From positions 1 to 6,326 of the forward strand of contig JAJNBN010000333.1 in the NCBI GenBank assembly GCA_021156225.1: a stretch of 6,326 nt of DNA. Direction: 5' to 3'. This stretch comes from Verrucomicrobiota bacterium. GTDB lineage: Bacteria; Verrucomicrobiota; Verrucomicrobiia; Limisphaerales; JAEYXS01. Under the pieces are notes generated by a model. It worked only from the letters and a program-made list of their open reading frames with translations, did not search any database and had not been told where the DNA came from. Within the stretch, counting starts at the first letter, position 1. Each line of letters begins with the position of its first letter. Below, in pieces: positions 1 through 5,754 of the stretch. A program made the translations under genes and the position numbers.

Positions 1-741
1 CTCGCCACCGTGCATCACCGGCCCAAGGGCGGCAAAACGCCGATGGAGAATTGCGAGCAGTTCGCCCCGCTCATCGCCGATGCCGCGCGTCAGAAGGCCG
101 ACCTCATCGTGCTGCCCGAGACACTTACGTATTATGGCCTGGGCAAGACGTATCTGGATTGCGCGGAGCCCATTCCCGGACCATCCACCGAGTATTTCGG
201 CAAGCTCGCACGCCAGCACAATCTCTACATCGTGGCCGGTCTCCTCGAGCGCGAGGCGCATCTGATGTATAACGTGGCCGTGCTCATCGCGCCGGACGGC
301 AAGGTCGCGGGCAAGTATCGCAAGGTGGCCCTCCCGCGCGGCGAGATCGAAGGTGGCGTGCAACCGGGGAAAGATTATCCGGTCTTCGACACGCGCTTCG
401 GCAAGCTCGGCCTGATGGTCTGCTACGACGGCTTCTTCCCGGAGGTGGCCCGCGAGCTCACCAATCGCGGCGCCGAAGTGATCGCCTGGCCCGTGTGGGG
501 TTGTAATCCGCAACTCGCCTCCGCCCGCGCCTGTGAGAACCACGTCTACCTCGTGAGCAGCACGTATGAAGACGTCGCGCGCAACTGGATGATCACTGGC
601 GTCTACAACCACATCGGCGACGTCATCGCCCAAGCGAAAGAGTGGGGCACCGTAGCCGTTGCCGAAGTGGACCTGAACGCCCGCACCTACTGGCCCAGCC
701 TCGGCGATTTCAAAGCGGAGCTACCAAGACATCGGCCGTAG
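1..741 (+). CDS. Carbon-nitrogen hydrolase (nitrilase superfamily), 5'-truncated by window edge
   Basis: A hydrolase of the nitrilase/amidase superfamily, which cleaves C-N bonds in amides, nitriles or carbamoyl compounds through a cysteine thiol; the substrate cannot be read from the sequence. The frame is open from base 1, giving 246 visible residues. The first core strand (LATVHHRPKGG) is already under way, so only a short N-terminal piece of the domain, or an extra upstream domain, is missing. A GTG at base 10 could be taken as a start but lies inside the conserved fold, so the true start is upstream. The Glu-Lys-Cys triad is complete, numbering from base 1: Glu40 in LIVLPET, Lys108 in KYRKVALPRGE, Cys141 in LMVCYDGFFPE. 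The C-terminus (GDFKAELPRHRP) looks intact. The gene converges on hisC with 134 bp between them, so they are not co-transcribed. Family is firm; specificity is unknown. Confidence 0.9.
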   Translation, partial: LATVHHRPKGGKTPMENCEQFAPLIADAARQKADLIVLPETLTYYGLGKTYLDCAEPIPGPSTEYFGKLARQHNLYIVAGLLEREAHLMYNVAVLIAPDGKVAGKYRKVALPRGEIEGGVQPGKDYPVFDTRFGKLGLMVCYDGFFPEVARELTNRGAEVIAWPVWGCNPQLASARACENHVYLVSSTYEDVARNWMITGVYNHIGDVIAQAKEWGTVAVAEVDLNARTYWPSLGDFKAELPRHRP

Positions 742-748
742 AAATGCG

Positions 749-763
749 GCGGGAACTTCCCGC
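749..763. repeat. Perfect GC-rich hairpin 7 bp after the hydrolase stop
   Basis: GCGGGA-ACT-TCCCGC: a 6-bp perfect stem with a 3-nt loop, beginning 7 bp after the TAG of the hydrolase gene. No T-run follows on either strand, so it is not a canonical intrinsic terminator, although it could help end or stabilise the hydrolase transcript. It is the first of three triloop palindromes in this gap and shares the GCGGG stem start with the second. Confidence 0.6.
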
Positions 764-769
764 TGGGGC

Positions 770-788
770 GCGGGTTGTCCCAACCCGC
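770..788. repeat. Perfect 8-bp hairpin in the convergent intergenic gap
   Basis: GCGGGTTG-TCC-CAACCCGC: an 8-bp perfect stem with a 3-nt loop, the strongest palindrome seen in the window. No T-tract follows on either strand. An alternative outer pairing exists between GGCGC (767-771) and GCGCC (801-805), which would compete with the first two pairs of the stem. It may be a dispersed intergenic palindrome of the REP type or a bidirectional transcript-end structure; one window cannot decide. Confidence 0.65.
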
Positions 789-860
789 AGCAACGTGAAA
801 GCGCCGGACGGTGAGAAAACGCCAAACGAGTGCGAACCCACAAAGACATCATGGTGGCCC

Positions 861-875
861 GCCGGTGCAACCGGC
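861..875. repeat. Hairpin abutting the hisC stop codon, possible transcript-end structure
   Basis: GCCGGT-GCA-ACCGGC: a 6-bp perfect stem with a 3-nt loop. On the - strand it starts directly after the hisC TGA (878-876), a position suited to a 3'-end or terminator stem. The sequence that follows on the - strand is not U-rich at first (GGGCCACCATG), so factor-independent termination is doubtful. It is the third triloop palindrome in the gap. Confidence 0.5.
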
Positions 876-1955
876 TCACAACACCTGCTTCAACGCCTCC
901 AGGCACCGCTGATTCTCCGCACCAGTGCCCACCGAGATGCGCAGCCATTCACCCAAGCCATACCCGCCCATCGGCCGCGTGATGATGCCCAGCTTCTGCA
1001 AACCGAGAAACACCTTCTGCCCATCACCCACCTTCACCAGAATGAAATTCGCCGCACTCGGGATGAATTCCAGATTCAGCTTGTGGAACGCCAGCTCATA
1101 AAACTCCAGCCCCGCCTGGTTCAGCGCCCGCGTCCTCATCACGTGATCGATATCATCCAGCGCCGCCATCGCGCCCACCTGCGCCGGCAGATTCAGGTTG
1201 AACGGCTGCCGGATCTTTTCCAGCGCCGCGATCACCTCCGGATGCCCGATGCCATAACCCACGCGCAAACCCGCCAGCCCGAAAATCTTCGAGAACGTCC
1301 GCATCAAGATGATGTTCGGGAAATCCCCGCGCCGGATGAGCGGCAGAAAATCCACCGGATCCTTAAGGAATTCGATATATGCCTCATCCACCACCAGCAT
1401 CACATGCGGCGGCACCTGGTTCACCAAGTCGGCCAGCTCACCCTTGGACGAAAGCGTCCCCGTGGGATTATTCGGCGTGGCCACGAACATCACGCGCGTG
1501 TTCGGCGTGATCGCCTTCACCATCGCCTTCTCTTTCGCGGGCACCGTGATGACATTCGCCCCGAACAGTTTCGCCATGATCGGATAGATCGCGAAAGAAT
1601 ACTGCGACACGATGACATCCACGCCCGGCCGCATGAACGCATGCCCTACGAATTCGATGATCTCGTTCGAGCCATTGCCAAACACCAGATTGCCCGGCTC
1701 CACGCCGTGAATGCTCGCCAGCTTCTTGCGCAGATAGAACGCATTCCCATCCGGATACAGATGCAGCTTGGGCAACAGCTCTTGCAGCGCCGCCATGGCC
1801 ATGGGTGAGGGGCCCAACGGATTCTCGTTCGAGGCGATCTTGATGATCTCATCCGCAGGCAAACCCACTTCGCGCGCGACTTCCTCGATCGGACGGCCCG
1901 GCACATACACGGGCAGATCTTTCAGGACCGGATTCAGTTCAAAGGGCAGGGCCAT
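876..1955 (-). CDS. hisC: Histidinol-phosphate aminotransferase
   Basis: PLP-dependent fold-type I aminotransferase that converts imidazole-acetol phosphate plus glutamate to histidinol phosphate plus 2-oxoglutarate in cytosolic histidine synthesis. At 359 residues it has normal family length. HisC marks in order: KIASNENPLGPSP (39-51); YPDGN (67-71), the substrate loop typical of HisC; GNGSNE (93-98); the PNNPTG signature (161-166); Asp190 and Tyr193 in VVDEAY; the Schiff-base Lys223 in TFSKIFGLAGLRVGY (220-234, with Arg231); ITRPM (325-329); and LRISVGT (338-344) with the substrate-binding Arg339. The ATG at 1955 is the only start available, because an in-frame TAA lies three codons upstream; that TAA is also the stop of the preceding gene. 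Only 6 bp separate the two genes and no clear Shine-Dalgarno sequence is visible, suggesting translational coupling. No other his genes are in view. Relatives such as CobD (threonine-phosphate decarboxylase) or aromatic aminotransferases fit the motifs less well. Confidence 0.92.
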   Translation of the reverse strand: MALPFELNPVLKDLPVYVPGRPIEEVAREVGLPADEIIKIASNENPLGPSPMAMAALQELLPKLHLYPDGNAFYLRKKLASIHGVEPGNLVFGNGSNEIIEFVGHAFMRPGVDVIVSQYSFAIYPIMAKLFGANVITVPAKEKAMVKAITPNTRVMFVATPNNPTGTLSSKGELADLVNQVPPHVMLVVDEAYIEFLKDPVDFLPLIRRGDFPNIILMRTFSKIFGLAGLRVGYGIGHPEVIAALEKIRQPFNLNLPAQVGAMAALDDIDHVMRTRALNQAGLEFYELAFHKLNLEFIPSAANFILVKVGDGQKVFLGLQKLGIITRPMGGYGLGEWLRISVGTGAENQRCLEALKQVL

Positions 1956-1961
1956 AAAATA

Positions 1962-3062
1962 TTACAGTCGGGCCAGGATGCGTTTCACATCCACATGCTT
2001 GGCGATCATATCGCGGATGACGGTGATCTTCGCCGTATCTGTCGCGCGCGTTTTCACCGTCAGATCATGCACCGTGGAGGCCACGGTGTAGCTGTCTTCC
2101 TTCGCCAACAGCACGGGGAACGGCGCCGCACGCAAAATTTTCTCCACCGCACCACTCGGCCGGATGTCATCCGTCAGCACGATGCCCGCGAGACAAGGCT
2201 CCGTTGATTTATCCGTGCCTAGCGACGTCGCCGCCGCCAGCAAAATATCCTCCCGATCACCCGGTACGATGAGCAACGCCCCGCATTTGAAATGCTTCAC
2301 CGCGTTTTGCACGCCCATGGCGCCCACGACCACCGTATCCACCAAGTTCGTGAACTGCTTGGATTTATTGAGCGCCTCGGACTTCAACTCCTCATGGATT
2401 AAGTCCAGCGTCGGCCGGGAAAGAATCGGCTGATGCGGAATCACACCGAGCAGTTCCAAGCCCTTGCGCTTCAAACCACGGCTCGCGAAATCACGGATGA
2501 AATCCACCTTGCCCGGCAGCACCTTGTTCAGGATCACGCCGATGACCTCCACGCCTTCCTTCTCGAACAGCGCCTGGTTGATGGCCACTTCATCGATAGG
2601 TTTGCCGATGCCGCCTTGCGAGACGATGATCGCCTTCGCGCCCAGCACCTTCGCCACCCGCGCATTCGAGAGATCGAACACGGAACCCACGCCCGCATGC
2701 CCGGAGCCTTCGCACAGCACGAAATCCTTTTCCCACGCTACGCGGTCGAACGCCTTCTGAATGCGTTTCACGAGCACGTCATAATTCGCCGACTCAAGAT
2801 ACTTGCGCGTGAAATCCGGCTCCACCGCGATCGGACTCATATCCACCAGCGGACAATCGAGCTGATAAACTTTGTCCATCAGCACCGTATCCTCATCGAT
2901 CTTCTGCTCTTCGATTTCTACAAAGCGTTGCCCAACCGGCTTGATGTAGCCGATGCGCGGATGACGCTGCTGCAAGGCGGCGAGCAGGCCCAGGGAAGTC
3001 GTGGTTTTGCCGTCGTTCTGCCGCGTGGCGGCGATGAACACGCGAGGAGTGGTCTCGTTCAT
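1962..3062 (-). CDS. P-loop NTPase with DRTGG domain, equivalent to the N-terminal regulatory half of long-form Pta
   Basis: A 366-residue two-domain protein matching the BioD-like N-terminal region of long-form phosphate acetyltransferase. Residues 1-230 form a dethiobiotin-synthetase-like P-loop domain: a Walker A-like RQNDGKTTTSLG (14-25) with Lys19 and Thr20, YIKPVGQRF (39-47), LCEGSGHAGVGS (116-127) at the BioD VEG-G position, then IIVSQGGIGKP and GVILNKV. Residues about 240-340 form a DRTGG domain (GALLIVPGDREDI, 261-273; LAGIVLTDDI, 291-300). There is no acetyltransferase domain. In fused Pta this region is needed for assembly and allosteric control, so a regulatory role on the adjacent catalytic protein is the best inference; an independent ATPase is possible. 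It starts 2 bp after the pta stop (TAA-TA-ATG), which indicates coupling. Such proteins are often loosely labelled cobyrinic acid synthase-like, but nothing here points to cobalamin. There is no signal peptide or membrane segment. Confidence 0.85.
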   Translation of the reverse strand: MNETTPRVFIAATRQNDGKTTTSLGLLAALQQRHPRIGYIKPVGQRFVEIEEQKIDEDTVLMDKVYQLDCPLVDMSPIAVEPDFTRKYLESANYDVLVKRIQKAFDRVAWEKDFVLCEGSGHAGVGSVFDLSNARVAKVLGAKAIIVSQGGIGKPIDEVAINQALFEKEGVEVIGVILNKVLPGKVDFIRDFASRGLKRKGLELLGVIPHQPILSRPTLDLIHEELKSEALNKSKQFTNLVDTVVVGAMGVQNAVKHFKCGALLIVPGDREDILLAAATSLGTDKSTEPCLAGIVLTDDIRPSGAVEKILRAAPFPVLLAKEDSYTVASTVHDLTVKTRATDTAKITVIRDMIAKHVDVKRILARL

Positions 3063-3064
3063 TA

Positions 3065-4123
3065 TTACACCAGTTCGCCCGGCAGACGGGAACCGGCGCC
3101 GGGGTACAACGTTTCGTATTCGATGGATTGCAAGCCGACGATGGCCGCGACGCCCAAAATGTCATGGGCATTGCAACCACGGGAAAGATCAGCCGCTGGA
3201 CGGTCCAATCCCAAGAGGATCTGGCCGTAAGCGTTCGCGCGAGCGACATGCTGCACGAGCTTGCTCGCGATATTGCCCGAGTTCAGGTCCGGGAAGATGA
3301 GCACATTCGCACGGCCCGCCACTTGGCTGTCCGGCAACTTGCGCGAGGCGATGTCCGGGATCAACGCGGCATCTACTTGCAGCTCACCATCGAAATCCGC
3401 TTCCAAATGTTGCTGGTGCGCCTTCTGCTGGGCCAGCGCCGTGGCCGCTTGCACGCGACCAATGCTCTGATGCGTGGCGCTGCCTTTCGTGGAATAAGAG
3501 AGCAGGGCAACGCGTGGTTTGATGCCCAAGATCTGTCGTGCCAATTTCGCCGTGGAGACGGCGATATCGGCCAATTGATCCACCGTTGGTTCCGGGATGA
3601 CACCGCAGTCACCCATGAACAGCACGCCGTTTTCACCGAAGCGCGTGTCCTCCACTTCCATCACCATGCAACTGGAGGCGGTGGTCGCTTGCGGCGCGAC
3701 TTTAATGACCTGGAACAGTGGTCGCAACACACTGCCGGAAATCTCGTTCGTGCCTGAGATGAGACCATCCGCCTGATGCATGGCCACCATCATCGCGCCG
3801 TAGTAATTCGGCTTCATCATCGCCTCCCGTGCTTCCTCTTCACCCACGCCTTTGGAGCGGCGCAGGGCGGCATAGCGCTTGGCGAAACTATCGAGGTCTT
3901 CGCTCTCCGCCGGATTGATCACCCGCACACCTTCGAGCGAGAGATTGAGACGCGCGGCAGCCTCCTTCACCTTCGTGCGGTCGCCGAGGAGGATGGGCGC
4001 GCCGAGGCGCAAGGAATAGAACTGCCGGGCCGCTTGCAAGATGCGCGGCTCGGTGCCTTCCGGAAACACCACCCGTTTGGGATGGCGTTGGAGCTTTTCA
4101 ATGACACTCCCGATAAATCGCAT
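3065..4123 (-). CDS. pta: Phosphate acetyltransferase (short form, catalytic domain only)
   Basis: Interconverts acetyl-CoA plus phosphate with acetyl phosphate plus CoA in the cytosol, usually paired with acetate kinase, which is not in view. The 352 residues are the PTA/PTB catalytic fold alone, slightly longer than typical stand-alone enzymes. Motifs: RVVFPEGTEPRIL (17-29), LRRSKG (87-92), LRPLFQVIK (133-141), GDCGVIPEPT (171-180), SYSTKGSA (209-216), DGELQVDAAL (245-254), ANVLIFPDLNSGNI (272-285), DLSRGC (312-317). Ser314, Arg315 and Asp321 keep the spacing of the catalytic Ser309/Arg310/Asp316 of the Methanosarcina thermophila enzyme; Arg88 and Arg134 probably match its Arg87 and Arg133. 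The segment before Arg134 (TNEISGSV) departs from the usual HTTA-type sequence. Phosphate butyryltransferase is the main alternative, but these motifs favour Pta. The start is fixed by an in-frame TAA 6 bp upstream of the ATG. No clear ribosome binding site is present, and a short dyad lies just before the start. Confidence 0.92.
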   Translation of the reverse strand: MRFIGSVIEKLQRHPKRVVFPEGTEPRILQAARQFYSLRLGAPILLGDRTKVKEAAARLNLSLEGVRVINPAESEDLDSFAKRYAALRRSKGVGEEEAREAMMKPNYYGAMMVAMHQADGLISGTNEISGSVLRPLFQVIKVAPQATTASSCMVMEVEDTRFGENGVLFMGDCGVIPEPTVDQLADIAVSTAKLARQILGIKPRVALLSYSTKGSATHQSIGRVQAATALAQQKAHQQHLEADFDGELQVDAALIPDIASRKLPDSQVAGRANVLIFPDLNSGNIASKLVQHVARANAYGQILLGLDRPAADLSRGCNAHDILGVAAIVGLQSIEYETLYPGAGSRLPGELV

Positions 4124-4127
4124 GCGA

Positions 4128-4138
4128 CGTTAGTAACG
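4128..4138. promoter_or_regulatory. Short dyad just upstream of the pta start
   Basis: CGTTA-G-TAACG, a perfect 5-bp inverted repeat around one base, flanked by GCG (4124-4126) and CGC (4141-4143) in imperfect symmetry. It lies 4 bp upstream of the pta ATG, where a Shine-Dalgarno sequence would be expected and none is seen. It could be an operator half-site pair or chance; the loop is too small for an RNA stem of this exact form. Confidence 0.25.
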
Positions 4139-4185
4139 GACGCCGCCTGAAACTGCAACCCGCAATCACGACCGGAATGTGGGCA

Positions 4186-4194
4186 ATTCTATCA
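4186..4194 (-). promoter_or_regulatory. Possible extended -10 promoter for pta and the two genes after it
   Basis: On the - strand the bases read TGATAGAAT: a TGn extension followed by TAGAAT, five of six matches to the -10 consensus. The TGA is also the stop codon of the exosortase gene. No convincing -35 is visible 16-18 bp upstream. Transcription would begin near 4179 and give a leader of roughly 55 bases before the pta ATG. The location, in the only non-overlapping gap of any size within the five-gene run, supports it, but short motifs like this occur by chance. Confidence 0.3.
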
Positions 4195-5754
4195 ACGGGC
4201 GGTCTTGGCGGGATTGTTGGTATTGGGCACCAGCGCCAGATTGAGGAACGAAGAAAAGGCGAGTTCCGGATTCTTGGCTGCCAAGGCTGCCGGGAGATAG
4301 ACCGTCAGCGTCTCGTGGCCGCGTTGGCGATACGCTTCCTTCAACAAGCGCAGACGCGACCATCGATCAATAGTCAGTTGGGTGGCTGCCGGCTTCAGCG
4401 AGGTGCCCCGCCAGGTCGCCTGGAAGACCGCCTGACGGTTCCCATCCTGTTCAAAATATCCCAACGTCCCGGCGATCTGATTCGTGCCGACCGTCAATTG
4501 CAGCGCTGCCGGATTGCCCAGTGATTTCCAACCTGCGCTCGGCAGGCAGATCTGCGCGCTATGGCCGAAGGCCTGGCTGGGGATCGTTCGTTCCGCCGAC
4601 CAGAACATATGCACGATGTAAACGCCGATGTTCAGTTCGTTTTTGAAACTCCACGCACCGCCTTCGCTGAATTGCAGCAGTCTCAACTCCGCTTCAGAAA
4701 AGGTGTCCGCCTGGACCGCCCAGCCGGGTGGCGGAGGCGTGGCCCGAACTTGCCAGTGAGGTTTGTCCAAGACATCGCGATCAGTGCCCGCCACCGCTCG
4801 CCAGAGCAGACCCGTCGCGAAAGGCAGGACAACCACCAGCACGAGCAAAACCTTGGCGTGCTTGGGCGGGATCTGCGGCCAAGGGATCTTTTCCGGTGTG
4901 GGAGTTGAAGCTTGGCGCGGACGCATCAGCCACGCCAGCAATCCCAAGGTCACGAATATACCCGCGCTCGCCCACATGCCCACCGGGTCATGTGCTTTCT
5001 CGAAACCCGCCTGACCCTGCTGCTGCACCGCCTTGGTGAGAACGATGATGCGGACCACATTGCCCACCACCGCAGTCGCGACACCGGCGAGGACGAGGAT
5101 CAGCCGCCGCCAGTAAGTCAGCTTCAGATACGCGCCCAGAAAAACTGCCGCCATCAAGCTGGAGAGAAGTGATTGAATGCCGCTGCAGGCTTCATCAATT
5201 CCCACCATGCCATTGCTCAACTCGATAACGTTCCCGCGTTGTAGCGAAGGAATGCCCAGCCAGTTCAGGCAATCTACCGCGATGCGCGTGGCCACGGCCA
5301 AAAGACCATTGGTGAGCCGACCTTCGATCATGGATGGCCAGGGCACGGCGAGTGTCAGAAAGAACACCGGCACTAAAAGAACGCGGAGCCAGGAACGTCC
5401 CCCCCATGCCAATGCGAAACCGAACGTCATCAGCATCGCACCCACGTGGAGCAGCCATCCGCTGATCCTCCAGAAGGGATCTGCCTGACGGACGAATTCA
5501 CCGGCGAAGAGGGGCAGGAGAGCCAGGCAGCAGAGCAGGCGACCTTGGCGCTCATCGGCTGGGCTGGCCACCGGTGTGCCGGAAAGAGCGGACACCCGGC
5601 TCCACCACAGCAAGGCGGCCAGCAGCGGTACGGCAAAGCCGTATTCGTATTGCGGATTCATCCGCCATTCGATGGCAAGGTGGACCCAAGTCCATAACCA
5701 CACGGCAGCGAGGGCAGCCAGACCAGGCCACGACTGACGCAGAATGGCGTTCAT
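4192..5754 (-). CDS. Exosortase with fused EpsI-type C-terminal domain
   Basis: A 520-residue membrane protein of the exosortase/archaeosortase family, the presumed transpeptidases that cleave C-terminal sorting signals (PEP-CTERM type) of exported proteins. Hydrophobic segments lie near 11-28, 41-57, 71-87, 98-118, 121-139, 192-210, 217-240, 258-277 and 301-320. The invariant triad is present: Cys190 in DEACSGIQSL, Arg235 in GNVVRIIVL, His255 in EKAHDPVG. Residues about 325-500 form an EpsI-like domain predicted outside the cytoplasmic membrane, with HSAQICLPSAGW (398-409: His398, Cys403, Trp409) matching the EpsI H-x-C-LP-x-GW pattern. Such fusions are known in other exosortase types. The ATG overlaps the stop of the upstream TPR gene (ATGA), and a weak AAGG lies 7 bp before it (5765-5762), so the two are co-translated. 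No protein with a sorting signal is in view, so the subtype and its tag cannot be named. Confidence 0.9.
   Translation of the reverse strand: MNAILRQSWPGLAALAAVWLWTWVHLAIEWRMNPQYEYGFAVPLLAALLWWSRVSALSGTPVASPADERQGRLLCCLALLPLFAGEFVRQADPFWRISGWLLHVGAMLMTFGFALAWGGRSWLRVLLVPVFFLTLAVPWPSMIEGRLTNGLLAVATRIAVDCLNWLGIPSLQRGNVIELSNGMVGIDEACSGIQSLLSSLMAAVFLGAYLKLTYWRRLILVLAGVATAVVGNVVRIIVLTKAVQQQGQAGFEKAHDPVGMWASAGIFVTLGLLAWLMRPRQASTPTPEKIPWPQIPPKHAKVLLVLVVVLPFATGLLWRAVAGTDRDVLDKPHWQVRATPPPPGWAVQADTFSEAELRLLQFSEGGAWSFKNELNIGVYIVHMFWSAERTIPSQAFGHSAQICLPSAGWKSLGNPAALQLTVGTNQIAGTLGYFEQDGNRQAVFQATWRGTSLKPAATQLTIDRWSRLRLLKEAYRQRGHETLTVYLPAALAAKNPELAFSSFLNLALVPNTNNPAKTAR

Noticed and set aside
749..788. A canonical rho-independent terminator for the hydrolase gene
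   Set aside because: The stems are good but no T-run follows either of them, so only a structure of unknown role is reported.
642..1808. A 388-codon open frame on the + strand opposite hisC
   Set aside because: It runs antisense through clearly conserved HisC coding sequence, is rich in His/Arg/Gln with no recognisable domain, and overlaps the end of the hydrolase; it is a product of GC-rich codon use.
1962..3062. Reading the P-loop protein plus the HisC-like neighbour as cobalamin genes (CobB/CobQ and CobD)
   Set aside because: The P-loop protein carries a DRTGG domain and sits beside pta, and the aminotransferase has HisC motifs (SNENPLGPSP, YPDGN); neither the amidotransferase domain of CobB/CobQ nor other cob genes are visible.
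2433..3230. A 265-codon + strand open frame opposite the DRTGG protein
   Set aside because: Its composition is what complementing the real gene in GC-rich DNA would give, and it spans the junction of two well-supported genes on the other strand.
4156..4163. CAACCCGC upstream of pta, identical to one arm of the 770-788 hairpin
   Set aside because: An 8-base match without the partner arm is readily expected by chance in GC-rich DNA.
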